From positions 5,389,504 to 5,453,503 of the forward strand of contig NZ_CP049905.1 in assembly GCF_011305535.1 (NCBI RefSeq): a stretch of DNA of 64,000 nucleotides. The letters run 5' to 3'. This DNA is from Diaphorobacter sp. HDW4B. GTDB taxonomy: Bacteria; Pseudomonadota; Gammaproteobacteria; Burkholderiales; Burkholderiaceae_C. Shown piece after piece: positions 43,521 to 50,643 of the stretch. The translations under genes were made by a program, and so were the position numbers. The notes under the pieces were generated by a model. The model was not told where the DNA came from, did not search any database, and worked only from the letters and a program-made list of their open reading frames with translations. Positions within the stretch are counted from its first letter, which is position 1; each line of letters starts with the position of its first letter.

Positions 43521-43913
43521 ATGAAACTCGGCTACACAATCATCTACGTCCCACAGGTCTCAAAGTCACTGGACTTCTTCGAGAAAGCATTCGGGCTTCG
43601 TAGAAAGTTCCTGCACGAATCAGGCGACTATGGCGAACTGGATACAGGTGAAACCACCCTCGCCTTTGCGTCGCACGAGTTGGGCGAGCACAACTTCCCA
43701 AAGGGCTATGTTGCCGCCAGCGACTCCCTGCTGCCGCTAGGCGTGGAGATCGCTTTCACAACAGTCGACGTTCGCCTGGCTTTCGAGGCATCCATAGCCG
43801 CCGGAGCCAAAGCAATGAAGGAGCCAGAAGTTAAGCCTTGGGGACAAACTGTGGCGTACGTTCGCTGCCCAGATGGCACCCTTGTAGAACTATGCACCCC
43901 GATAGGCGGGTGA
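43521..43913 (+). CDS. VOC/glyoxalase-fold protein carried by the prophage
   Basis: A 130-residue vicinal-oxygen-chelate protein: MKLGYTIIYVPQVSKSLDFF, EKAFGLRRKF, a GETTLAFASHE strand and VAYVRCPDGTLVELCTP at the end. The possible metal ligands are the Glu near the end (LVELCTP) and His/Glu residues in the middle, but the first-strand His of glyoxalase I is absent, so it may be a binding protein or resistance-type VOC. No good ribosome-binding site precedes 43521, and an in-frame extension to 43422 lacks similarity. Such genes are non-essential cargo in prophages. Confidence 0.75.
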   Translation: MKLGYTIIYVPQVSKSLDFFEKAFGLRRKFLHESGDYGELDTGETTLAFASHELGEHNFPKGYVAASDSLLPLGVEIAFTTVDVRLAFEASIAAGAKAMKEPEVKPWGQTVAYVRCPDGTLVELCTPIGG

Positions 43914-43936
43914 CAGAAACTTTCCGACGCCCCAAC

Positions 43937-43960
43937 AAAAAAGCCCCCTGCCAGGAGGCT
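43937..43960 (-). terminator. Terminator of the gene at 43968
   Basis: Read leftward, AGCCTCCT pairs with AGGGGGCT (one wobble) and is followed by six T. It also faces the end of the rightward VOC gene. Confidence 0.75.
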
Positions 43961-43967
43961 TGGTGAA

Positions 43968-44336
43968 TCAGCGCGGCATCAAATCGTCTCGCACAGGGTA
44001 CGGCTCATCTAAACGCAAAATGCGCCTCGACCCGTCTGGCAATGTCAGTTTGAACAGTGACGCCGAATACTCGACAAATTGAGCAGATGCCTGCTCCGCC
44101 TCGGCCTCGGATTCGTAGGGCGTTCTATCGAACATGCGACGGTAGTGTCCACACTCTGAGTGCCCCTCCCGCTCGCACACAAAGCAGATGGGCTTCGTCT
44201 CCGGAAAGTCGCTCATCTTGTTGAATGCCTCCGCCTCAGCGGAACGGGCGTCAACGTCACCTATAGCCCCGACCCGCACCCAGCGATACATCCCCTCGTC
44301 GCTTGCGAAGCCTACACAAAACCCCAAAAAGTACAT
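43968..44336 (-). CDS. Hypothetical prophage protein with CxxC pairs
   Basis: A 122-residue protein of unknown family. It holds a compact Cys/His region (ICFVCEREGHSECGHYRRMF) that could bind zinc, followed by an acidic helix (SEAEAEQASAQFVEYSA) and a beta-rich end (FKLTLPDGSRRILRLDEPYP). The start has a full AGGAGGTGA Shine-Dalgarno, so translation is likely. A terminator follows directly. No function can be given. Confidence 0.65.
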   Translation of the reverse strand: MYFLGFCVGFASDEGMYRWVRVGAIGDVDARSAEAEAFNKMSDFPETKPICFVCEREGHSECGHYRRMFDRTPYESEAEAEQASAQFVEYSASLFKLTLPDGSRRILRLDEPYPVRDDLMPR

Positions 44337-44412
44337 GTCACCTCCTGTCTAGAGCGAACATGCTACCAAATGCTTCAACTACCATCCCTTTTTTAACCAA
44401 AGGAGGATGTGG

Positions 44413-45018
44413 ATGACAGGCTGGTTCAACATGAGTTCCGTGCCCGACGATGTCTACAAAGTCATCAAGGATGAGCACGAAGAGTTTCAGAGAGCCCTTG
44501 GGAAACTTACTCTTGGGTGGGCAGATATGGAAAAAGTGATTCGAATCACGCTTCGCCACTACGCTGGCGTCACACCAGAAGTTGCCAGAGCACTCTTTTC
44601 GGGGACCCGCGCAAAAACAGCGATGGATATGATTGAATCCATTGCTCATAACACCGATATGGAAAAGGCTAGGATCGATGATCTGCGAGAAGTATTTCCG
44701 GTGATTAGCTCCATCAATACGATGAGGGACTTCCTTGTCCACTATGTAGATGGCTCGTTAATCGAGTCTGACGACAACGACCCTCGTCTTCGCAAGTTAT
44801 CTAACAGAGGCGCCTCGTCAAGGGTCGGAAAGGGGAAAACCTACTGGATCAGTTCTGCGCTCATCTACGACATGTGCCACGATCTTACAGAGTGCTGCTG
44901 GCGTCTACTTGCCCATCGCGAGGCAACGAACAACACGTTTCAGCGTGGGTATGGTGCATCAGGCGCGCCCGCTCCATGGCGGTATAAACATCCGCAGCCA
45001 GCGCCTGCCGATAAGTGA
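44413..45018 (+). CDS. Hypothetical helical protein with HEPN-like RDFLVH motif
   Basis: A 201-residue, mostly helical protein of unknown family. An early helix reads LGKLTLGWADMEKVIRITLRH (in parts), then a central GTRAKTAMDMIESI and INTMRDFLVHYVDG. The Arg-x4-His element (RDFLVH) after a helix, paired with an N-terminal W-x-x-M/L-E helix, is the pattern of HEPN proteins of the Cthe_2314 or MAE_28990 kind, whose Arg/His form an RNase site. The start at 44413 has AGGAGG six bases upstream. It lies in the accessory interval between the immI module and the XRE gene. An RNase or defence role is inference from the motif only. Confidence 0.6.
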   Translation: MTGWFNMSSVPDDVYKVIKDEHEEFQRALGKLTLGWADMEKVIRITLRHYAGVTPEVARALFSGTRAKTAMDMIESIAHNTDMEKARIDDLREVFPVISSINTMRDFLVHYVDGSLIESDDNDPRLRKLSNRGASSRVGKGKTYWISSALIYDMCHDLTECCWRLLAHREATNNTFQRGYGASGAPAPWRYKHPQPAPADK

Positions 45019-45100
45019 CACCAGCGACTTCTTCTAGAGCATCAACGCCAGCTTCAAGCATTGCCTCAGTAATCAGTGGATCGTATCGTTCCATATGCAT
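44885..45100 (-). CDS. Small hypothetical phage protein
   Basis: A 71-residue frame starting MHMERYDPLITEAMLEAGVD, with helices EALEEV-like and YRQALAADVYTAMERAR. Codon use and the AAAGGA upstream suggest a real gene. It overlaps the end of the rightward gene at 44413-45018 by 134 bp in antisense, which is unusual and lowers confidence. No family is recognised. Confidence 0.4.
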   Translation of the reverse strand: MHMERYDPLITEAMLEAGVDALEEVAGVTYRQALAADVYTAMERARLMHHTHAETCCSLPRDGQVDASSTL

Positions 45101-45218
45101 TTCTCTATCCTTTCGCCTTCCGGCGCTCTTCCTCCGCCGATTCGTTGATGACCTCCAGCGCCCCACGCTCGATCAACCCGACCTCGCGCAGAAGCTGGTT
45201 CTGCTCGCCGCACGCCCT

Positions 45219-45641
45219 ATGAAACCACTCTTCATCACACTGGCTGGCGCGCTCTGTGTCACCGCCTGTATTGACATCCCATACAAGGCTCAGACGCCCC
45301 CACCTACAGGCATTCGCTATGACCCGAACGTGTTCGTTGCTGGTATTGCGACCATGTCGGACACCGAATTGGAGCGTCAAAAGGGCCTGGCACGAAGCGG
45401 CGACAAGCGAGCTGCGTTCAATGTCTACTCGCACTACTGGTCGGCAGGCAACGACAAAGTAAAGGCAATGGAATGGCTGAAATACACGGCCGAACTTGGA
45501 CACGGCTCTGCTCAATACATCCTTGCTCAAAACTACATACACAACCGAGACACTCCGTCAGCCATCTATTGGGCCAAACGATCTCGGGACAGCGGATATC
45601 CGAATGGAGCGGCTCTTGTTGAGTCGCTGGAGAACCCTTAG
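45219..45641 (+). CDS. Lipoprotein with Sel1-like repeat
   Basis: A 140-residue protein with a lipoprotein signal (PLFITLAGALCVTAC, Cys about residue 17) and a helical repeat region: AMEWLKYTAELGHGSAQYIL and AQNYIHNRDTPSAIYWAKRS. The A-x2-Y/W-x2-A spacing is that of Sel1/TPR-like repeats. The start at 45219 is chosen because it gives a proper signal peptide; a longer frame upstream lacks one. It may be a cargo gene that modifies the envelope. Function is unknown. Confidence 0.7.
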   Translation: MKPLFITLAGALCVTACIDIPYKAQTPPPTGIRYDPNVFVAGIATMSDTELERQKGLARSGDKRAAFNVYSHYWSAGNDKVKAMEWLKYTAELGHGSAQYILAQNYIHNRDTPSAIYWAKRSRDSGYPNGAALVESLENP

Positions 45642-45807
45642 CGCCTATGAAGGACGCCCCCAAGTGATGTCCTCAGATGGGGGGCGGGCCAATTGCCCCA
45701 AAGCAGTAAAATGCATTTGTTTAAGCATTGATGATATTTGCCATGCAATGTTCACAAGCAAATCCAATCCAGCAATTTAAAACATTCAAGTCATTTTTAA
45801 AAACTTA

Positions 45808-46362
45808 ATGCACATGAGGAGTTTTCCTTCGCGGTTCTTGGATGCCCGTTCAAATGCCGGCATGACTCAGCGCACCTTGTCGGAATTGACATCGATTTCA
45901 GTGGTACAGCTATCTCGCTATGAATCAGGCAAAAGCACCCCTCGCCCGCGCGTCCTTAAAAAGCTAGCCTATGTCTTGGGTGTAGACGCTGCTTGGCTAA
46001 TCGAGGGCGCCGCACTCATATCTCCCAAAAAGTCTGCGCCGAAACCCGGTGAGCTGGCCGTTGTCGCCGAAAGGCAGCCTGATGGCGGGTCCGAAATTGT
46101 CATCGAAATGGGCAAAGACATCAGCGAGCTACTCCGCTCTGCAGCCCTTGCTAGCGGGATGTCAATGAACGACTACTTAAAGAACGCCATCCTCACCCAA
46201 GCCTGTGCACAAATTTCCGCTGTCGCCGCCCCTCCTGTGGTTGATATCAACGAGCTTGCCGCCAAAGTAAAGAAACTGCTGGAAGCCGATGGCGTTAAGG
46301 CCAACCCCAAATTGCTGAAGGAGCCAGCCCCGCTCTCCAAAAACAACACCAAATCCAGATGA
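45808..46362 (+). CDS. XRE-family transcriptional regulator
   Basis: A 184-residue regulator. Residues 5-65 hold a Cro/CI-type HTH (FLDARSNAGMTQRTLSELTS, VVQLSRYESGKSTPRPRVLK). The remainder has an Ala/Lys-rich helical region including SMNDYLKNAILTQA, somewhat like an RHH motif, and no peptidase Ser/Lys pair, so it is not LexA/CI cleavable. The start may be 45808 or 45814; neither has a clear Shine-Dalgarno and the upstream 160 bp are very AT-rich, suiting a phage promoter region. It could be the prophage repressor antagonised by the antirepressor. Confidence 0.78.
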   Translation: MHMRSFPSRFLDARSNAGMTQRTLSELTSISVVQLSRYESGKSTPRPRVLKKLAYVLGVDAAWLIEGAALISPKKSAPKPGELAVVAERQPDGGSEIVIEMGKDISELLRSAALASGMSMNDYLKNAILTQACAQISAVAAPPVVDINELAAKVKKLLEADGVKANPKLLKEPAPLSKNNTKSR

Positions 46363-46637
46363 CCCCTGAACAATACAGAAACGTTGACCCTGCCTGCCAC
46401 ACTGCCGAAGACTTGGTTGCAGCAATCAACACATCCCTCGTCCTTGGCACGGAATCCAAGGGGCGAACAAATATGGAGATCGCCTCATGGCTGCTCACAT
46501 GCGCCCGCAACGATGAAGACTCCGCATACAAACTTGCTCGCCAAATCGTGATCCGGCTCAGATCCGATGATGGCGGCCCAGCGATCCATGCGGTCTCAGA
46601 CGCAATTGAGATGAGTGCCGAGCCGGAGTTCGCCTGA
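46359..46637 (+). CDS. Hypothetical protein coupled to the XRE gene
   Basis: A 92-residue acidic protein (MTPEQYRNVDPACHTAEDLV, then a helical EIASWLLTCARNDEDSAYKLA). Its ATG overlaps the XRE stop by four bases, so both are translated together. No family recognised; position suggests a regulatory partner or antitoxin-like role, unproven. Confidence 0.6.
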   Translation: MTPEQYRNVDPACHTAEDLVAAINTSLVLGTESKGRTNMEIASWLLTCARNDEDSAYKLARQIVIRLRSDDGGPAIHAVSDAIEMSAEPEFA

Positions 46638-46645
46638 CCTCCGCA

Positions 46646-46846
46646 TCACTCAATCACCGGCGGTCTTTGCTCACTTGCTTCGCAGATCCTGCGGATGATC
46701 CGGATCTTCATCGGCCCCAGTCCTTTGATCTTGAGCAGCTCTTCGTCCGTGGTGGCCATCAACTTGGCAGGCGTTGTCAGACCCTTTTTTTCCAGTCTCA
46801 AGCGGGCATTGACTGGCAGGTCGGGGATGGAACGCAAAAACTTCAT
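46646..46846 (-). CDS. Small helix-hairpin-helix protein
   Basis: A 66-residue protein made almost entirely of an HhH DNA-binding domain: ARLRLEKKGLTTPAKLMATT and ELLKIKGLGPMKIRIIRRI, with the GLGPMK hairpin. Similar short HhH proteins occur in phages and next to RNA polymerase-alpha-like domains. It converges on the rightward gene at 46359. Function unknown. Confidence 0.65.
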   Translation of the reverse strand: MKFLRSIPDLPVNARLRLEKKGLTTPAKLMATTDEELLKIKGLGPMKIRIIRRICEASEQRPPVIE

Positions 46847-46867
46847 GCCGTAATGGTAATCCCTAAC

Positions 46868-46896
46868 AAAAAAGCCCCTTGATCGCTCAAAAGGCT
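46868..46896 (-). terminator. Leftward terminator
   Basis: Arms 46887-46896 and 46873-46882 pair over ten bases with two G-U wobbles, followed leftward by five to six T. It would end transcripts coming from the tail chaperone region. Confidence 0.7.
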
Positions 46897-46916
46897 CAGG
46901 CGCTTATTCGCCTCCA

Positions 46917-47303
46917 TCATCGACTTGATGGTCTGGGTGGATCGTTACGTTTTCGTCGATCCATGCGAGTTCTCCACCGGCGCTTTGTCTCTCTCACGAG
47001 CCCGTAGTTGTAGAGGAGCAGAAGGTATTGATGGTCTGCAGCATTTCGGGCTAGTCGGGAAATATGTTCTCGAATGACAGGAGTAAATTCCCTATCGTCA
47101 AAATGTCCGTCAACAACCAAAAGCTTCGTACTAATGCGAACTTCAATGCATGCGCAACCTTGATGGTGTTGCCAACTCAAACCTACATTGAATGCCTTAC
47201 TAGGTTGCAAACAAACCGGGCAATGGGAATCGTAAAACAGGAGCATGGCGTATGGAGTGGGGACAACGCGTGATGTACACGCGTGCCTATTAAGCCACGA
47301 CAT
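46917..47303 (-). CDS. Hypothetical protein, doubtful
   Basis: An open frame of about 128 residues containing LFYDSHCPVCLQPSKAFNVG and a Lys/Arg-rich C-terminus (RETKRRWRTRMDRRKRNDPP). A CPVC pair plus a later CACIE could bind zinc. The start is uncertain (47303 or 47246) and no Shine-Dalgarno is clear. It occupies the place where a tape-measure gene would follow the GT chaperone, but shows no similarity to one. Confidence 0.35.
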   Translation of the reverse strand: MSWLNRHACTSRVVPTPYAMLLFYDSHCPVCLQPSKAFNVGLSWQHHQGCACIEVRISTKLLVVDGHFDDREFTPVIREHISRLARNAADHQYLLLLYNYGLVRETKRRWRTRMDRRKRNDPPRPSSR

Positions 47304-47402
47304 TTTCCACAAATATGCCGAGTTGCGAATCAGAGTTGCAAGACACAATCCTCAATGAGATCTTTGCCTCACTTCGCCGCCAACTGCTCCACCATCACGA
47401 CT

Positions 47403-47743
47403 TCACTTGCCTGATTTCGGCTTCGGCGCGAACTCGGCAATCGTACTCACCGCTTCGACCTCCAGCACCATGAGACTTTCGTGCAGATCGTTCCATTCGT
47501 CTGCATCAAGACCAAGCTTGTCCATGAGTGGATAGATGGCCTCCCACCGCAGCCCAATTGGGCCACCGCCCATCGATGGATAGACCCAGCGCGTTCCAAT
47601 GATGCGGAAGAGGCCAAGGGCGTGGAGGTTGTCATCCCACACTTCGATCTCTTCCGTCTCGTAATCCTCTAGCTCGAAGCCTTCGGACTGCGCCTCCCGT
47701 TCCGTCACGGGAGGTTCATAGAGCGCACGGGCGATGAGTTTCA
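47403..47743 (-). CDS. Tail assembly chaperone extension (GT-like, DUF1799), reached by -1 frameshift
   Basis: This frame has no credible start of its own but continues from the -1 frame at the end of the gene at 47741. It reads LKLIARALYEPPVTEREAQS, then EIEVWDDNLHALGLFRIIGT and MGGGPIGLRWEAIYPLMDKL, the DUF1799 pattern that follows the G-type protein in many lambdoid tails. The fusion product would be about 254 residues. By analogy with lambda gpG/gpGT it guides tape-measure protein during tail assembly. The rest of the tail operon is lost. Confidence 0.72.
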
Positions 47744-48163
47744 GTTTCCCACGCGGCCACTGAACAGTGCTGCGTCGTAGGCTTGGAGTGCAGCAGCCAG
47801 CGAGCCGCCGCACTGGTCTTCCAGTGCAATCAGCGCGTCAACATTGAATTCATCTTCAAGCTGCCAGCCGTTCAGGCACTTGACCGCCAGCTCTGCCGCC
47901 TGCTTCATGCCGTCACCAACGAGTGCTGCGAACGAGAACTCGGCCTTTTCTGTCTTCTTGTCCTCAGTCTCTTCGCCGGTCACTGCCGTGCGGTATTCGT
48001 CGCGAACCTTGGCCCATTCGGATTTCTTTTGAGCCTTCGCCGTAAAGTTGATGGTGAATTCTTCGCCGTCCAGGTTCTTCACCTTGACCGGGAGATTGAA
48101 GGTTGGGAGCTTGCCAGCCATCAGCTTGAGGCTCAGGACGGAGACAGACTTTTCTTTTGCCAT
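47741..48163 (-). CDS. Phage tail assembly chaperone (G-like)
   Basis: A 140-residue protein: MAKEKSVSVLSLKLMAGKLP, KVKNLDGEEFTINFTAKAQK, SEWAKVRDEYRTAV, and a C-terminal helical LNGWQLEDEFNVDALIALED. This is the layout of phage tail assembly chaperone (TAC) proteins. Its last codons are GTG GGA AAC TGA, so the slip heptamer GGGAAAC directly precedes the stop. The leftward direction matches the tail and lysis genes at 39-41 kb, once part of one late operon. The 5' neighbour region contains IS debris. Confidence 0.78.
   Translation of the reverse strand: MAKEKSVSVLSLKLMAGKLPTFNLPVKVKNLDGEEFTINFTAKAQKKSEWAKVRDEYRTAVTGEETEDKKTEKAEFSFAALVGDGMKQAAELAVKCLNGWQLEDEFNVDALIALEDQCGGSLAAALQAYDAALFSGRVGN
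47744..47750 (-). promoter_or_regulatory. Programmed -1 frameshift site GGGAAAC
   Basis: In the G-like gene zero frame the heptamer is read G GGA AAC and is followed at once by TGA. Slipping back one base joins the DUF1799 frame (next codons CTG AAA CTC). It is the lambda G-T arrangement (GGGAAAG there). Confidence 0.75.
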
Positions 48164-48289
48164 GATTTGGATCTTTCGCGGAGATGAAGTAAGCCCGTAC
48201 GCACTCCAGCCGCCCCGCGAAAGGAGCGAACTGAGATGCGTCGGTGCATGGGGTTGGCCTATGGCCTGTTCACCTAAATAGTTGAGTGC

Positions 48290-48413
48290 ATGTCAGAGCA
48301 GCGAGAATCGCTGGCCTGCATGCACATCACCCGCTCTCAGTTCAAACGTATCCGTCACCTGCTGCCCAAGCCTCGCGGCAGCAAGTTGATCAGCCACTAC
48401 AGGTTCCTTAATG
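48290..48413 (+). pseudogene. IS5-type transposase N-terminal remnant
   Basis: An open frame MSEQRESLACMHITRSQFKR continues IRHLLPKPRGSKLISHYRFL and is cut by the IS3 element at 48414. The MHIT-SQF-RI-LLP string is the beginning of IS5-group transposases. Only 41 codons remain. Confidence 0.5.
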
Positions 48414-48431
48414 TGAATCGCCCCGGATTTC

Positions 48432-49307
48432 CTAGACACTGTTGAGCCGTTGGGAATGCCGTCTTTCGAACTCTACCGGAGAGATATCTCCGGCGGTGCC
48501 ATGACGCCTTTTCGGGTTGTAAAACATCTCGATGTAGTTGAAGACATCAGCCCTGGCCTCATCGCGCGTCGGGTAAATCTGGCGGCGAATACGCTCGCGC
48601 TTGAGCAACTGGAAGAAGCTCTCGGCCACGGCGTTGTCGTGACAGTTGCCGCGACGACTCATGCTGGAGACCAGATTGTGATCTCGCAGAAAGCCCTGCC
48701 AGTCATGGCCTGTAAACTGACTACCCTGATCCGAATGCACCATGACAGGCAGCTTAGGCCTGCGACGCCACAAGGCCATCAACAGTGCATCGAGCACCAA
48801 GCCAGTATCGATGCGGCTGCCCATAGACCAGCCAACAACCTGACGTGAGAACAGGTCAACCACCACCGCCAGATACAGCCAACCTTCATGGGTGCGGATG
48901 TATGTGATGTCAGTCACCCAAGCTTGGTTGGGCTCGGCCGCTGCGAAGCGGCGCTGCAAGTGATTGGGCGCGACGATGGCAGGTTTGCCGCCACGCATGC
49001 CTGCACGGCGTTTGTAGCCCGTCTGTGAGCGCAGCCCCTCGATTTTGAGCAGTCGTGCCACGCGATGCTTGCCGCAGCTCTCGCCCAAATCACGCATGTC
49101 CATGGTCAGCTTGCGATAGCCATAGACGCCACCACTCTCGAGCCACGCATGCTTGAGAAGACCCAACAGACGTTGATCGTCCTTTGCACGCAGGCTCATC
49201 GGTTGCGCCTTCCAGGCGTAGTAGCCGCTAGGGTGTACAGCCATGACCTTGCACAGTCGGCGAATGCTGTACTCACCTTCATGGCGCTTGATGAATGCGT
49301 ACTTCAC
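48432..49307 (-). CDS. IS3-family transposase OrfB (DDE integrase core)
   Basis: A 291-residue protein with N-terminal HTH_21-type region (MKYAFIKRHEGEYSIRRLCK) and an rve core: first Asp in WVTDITYI, second Asp in VHSDQGSQF, Glu in NAVAESFFQLLKRE. The start at 49307 is GTG overlapping the OrfA stop (GTGA), and the main product is expected to be an OrfAB fusion made by -1 frameshifting at 49337-49343. Confidence 0.92.
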   Translation of the reverse strand: MKYAFIKRHEGEYSIRRLCKVMAVHPSGYYAWKAQPMSLRAKDDQRLLGLLKHAWLESGGVYGYRKLTMDMRDLGESCGKHRVARLLKIEGLRSQTGYKRRAGMRGGKPAIVAPNHLQRRFAAAEPNQAWVTDITYIRTHEGWLYLAVVVDLFSRQVVGWSMGSRIDTGLVLDALLMALWRRRPKLPVMVHSDQGSQFTGHDWQGFLRDHNLVSSMSRRGNCHDNAVAESFFQLLKRERIRRQIYPTRDEARADVFNYIEMFYNPKRRHGTAGDISPVEFERRHSQRLNSV

Positions 49308-49582
49308 CCGGACTGCTTGGCAAAGTACGCTGCGGCCTTTTTTAGGATGTCGCGCTCCTCTGTGACTCGCTTGAGTTCAGCCTTCAGTCGTCGCAACTCC
49401 TCGGTTTGTGACACCTGTGCCGGCCGATCATGGGCAGGCGTTCCTTGAGCCTTGATCCATTGATAAAGGCTGTGCTGACTTACGCCTAGTCGGGCTGAAA
49501 CATCGGCCACCTTATGGCCGCGCTCAGTGATCTGCTTGACTGCTTCGGTCTTGAATTCTTGGGGATATCTTTGGTTACTCAT
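49304..49582 (-). CDS. IS3-family transposase OrfA
   Basis: A 92-residue protein with an HTH_Tnp_1 domain (RYPQEFKTEAVKQITERGHK, VADVSARLGVSQHSLYQWIK) and a C-terminal coiled coil (ELRRLKAELKRVTEERDIL) used for multimerisation. Near its 3' end the codons CTA AAA AAG contain the slippery heptamer A-AAA-AAG (49343-49337), in the correct phase for -1 frameshifting into OrfB. Confidence 0.92.
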   Translation of the reverse strand: MSNQRYPQEFKTEAVKQITERGHKVADVSARLGVSQHSLYQWIKAQGTPAHDRPAQVSQTEELRRLKAELKRVTEERDILKKAAAYFAKQSG

Positions 49583-49619
49583 AGCACCTCCTATTGGGCC
49601 TTAGATTTGAGGCTCAGAG

Positions 49620-50495
49620 GTGTCTAGAAAACCCGGGGCGATTCAGACAGTGCTTGAGCTTTGGGAGTTGTATAGAAAGACCCCGAAATGGGCGAAGCTG
49701 GCGGCAAGAACAAAGTCCGACTATGAGGAATACAGCATAAAGCTACTCGAAGTCATGGGAGCGGTTCCTGCGTCCGTCATTCGGCCCACAGATATCGCCC
49801 GCTACCTGCGCGTGGAACGAGCCAACGCGCCGGTACGCGGGAATCGGGAGATCGCACTCCTTAGCAATCTGATGAGCGTTGCAATTGAGCGCGGCGATAT
49901 TGATGCAAACCCGTGCAAGCAGGTCAAACGGAATTCTGAACGGGCACGGACTGAGGCTCCAGACCCAGCAGATCTAAGGGCGCTACTCACATGGCTTGAG
50001 AGCGGCACTCCTGCTCGCCGAATTCTTGCGCTCATGGCGGAGTTTGCCGCTCTGGCTGGATCTCGGAGGATCGAGTTTCTTGATATCCAGATTCCTCAAC
50101 TTGATGTGGGAAACGGCGTCATCCGCTTGATGCGAGCTAAGCAGCACGGCGGCAGCAAGCGTCAAGAGACAATCAGCATGGGCCCTGCCATGCGTGACTT
50201 GGCCGAGAGAATGCTGCGTCTGCCACGTCCAGACACTTCACTGCATGTTTTCGTCAATCAGAAAGGGAACCCCGTCAAGGAAGCCGGGTTTACCACCGGG
50301 TGGCAGCGCGCGATGACCGAGGCACTGGATCTAAACATCATCAGTCGCCGCTTCACCTTCCACGACCTGAGGGCGTATTACACGACACAACACAAGGAGC
50401 GCTATGGGGCCCTGCCCGAGTTGCATGCAGATGCCACGACAACTGCACGCGTCTACGACCGATCCAAAGTCGCTAAGCGCCGGTCCTTGGGGTGA
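49620..50495 (+). pseudogene. int: Prophage tyrosine recombinase, N-terminus lost to the IS3 element
   Basis: The frame opens with a GTG inside the IS right end (49620-49645) and becomes integrase-like at IQTVLELWELYRKTPKWAKL. The SAM-like core-binding region and most of the catalytic domain are present: Arg in AGSRRIEFLDI, Lys in the RAKQHGGSKRQE hairpin, FHDLRAYYTTQHKER (HxxR) and the tyrosine in TTTARVYDRSKVAKR. Relatives carry about 60-90 more residues at the N-terminus, an arm-binding domain, which does not appear on the other side of the IS. The site next to tRNA-Lys is that expected for the integrase. Activity is doubtful. Confidence 0.82.
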
Positions 50496-50528
50496 TCGAA
50501 TATTCCCATGGTGGGAATAAAAGCAAAA

Positions 50529-50559
50529 AAGCGCTACAGCTTTGATAGCTGTAGCGCTT
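50529..50559. terminator. Perfect 13-bp stem hairpin between integrase and tRNA-Lys
   Basis: AAGCGCTACAGCT (50529-50541) pairs exactly with 50547-50559 around a five-base loop, with A-run before on the plus strand. It ends the tRNA-Lys transcript leftward and the integrase transcript rightward. Similar gctacagc/gctgtagc hairpins are, as I recall, frequent between Comamonadaceae genes. Confidence 0.8.
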
Positions 50560-50567
50560 GATATTGC

Positions 50568-50615
50568 TGGTAGGACGTGCGAGATTCGAACTCGCGACCA
50601 ACGGATTAAAAGTCC
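50568..50615. repeat. attR, 48-bp direct repeat within tRNA-Lys
   Basis: Identical to 39214-39261 and forming the 3' two thirds of the intact tRNA gene. It marks the right end of the prophage. Confidence 0.92.
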
Positions 50616-50643
50616 GCTGCTCTACCAACTGAGCTAACGTCCC
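50568..50643 (-). tRNA. tRNA-Lys (anticodon UUU), CCA encoded
   Basis: Reading leftward from 50643, a 76-nt cloverleaf is seen: acceptor GGGACGT pairing with ACGTCCT, D arm GCTC...GAGC, anticodon loop CTTTTAA giving UUU, T arm with GGTTCGAATC-like core (GTTCGAATC), and the 3' CCA at 50568-50570. A TATAAT-like -10 element (50706-50701) lies about 58 bp upstream. The gene is intact although it is the integration site of the prophage. Confidence 0.95.

Larger units (their letters stand above)
48414..49645. mobile_element. Complete IS3-family insertion sequence (1232 bp)
   Basis: Terminal inverted repeats of 27 bp start TGAATCGCCCCGG at 48414 and, reversed, at 49645, with three mismatches. It contains overlapping orfA and orfB in the leftward direction. 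Flanking bases (atg on the left, gac on the right) do not form a target duplication, so the present junctions probably arose by later recombination or deletion. Confidence 0.92.
39214..50615. mobile_element. Decayed prophage integrated in tRNA-Lys
   Basis: A segment of about 11.4 kb bounded by identical 48-bp repeats (39214-39261 and 50568-50615), the right one being the 3' end of tRNA-Lys. It contains phage lysis genes, a tail-protein stump, an antirepressor with two ribbon-helix-helix regulators, an XRE regulator, a G/GT tail chaperone pair and a tyrosine recombinase next to the tRNA. Packaging, head and tape-measure genes are missing, and IS3, IS5-type debris and a truncated integrase show decay. 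GC content is lower than in the flanks in the accessory part (43.9-47.3 kb). Confidence 0.88.

Noticed and set aside
45105..45542. Minus-strand frame ending in a helical RGALEVINESAEEERRKAKG segment
   Set aside because: Its last 40 residues look protein-like, but no start codon with a ribosome-binding site is found and the lipoprotein frame on the plus strand has a good signal peptide. It may be a residue of a phage gene.
48414..49645. Target-site duplication for the IS3 element
   Set aside because: Flanking triplets and tetramers do not match on either copy or in mixed combination.
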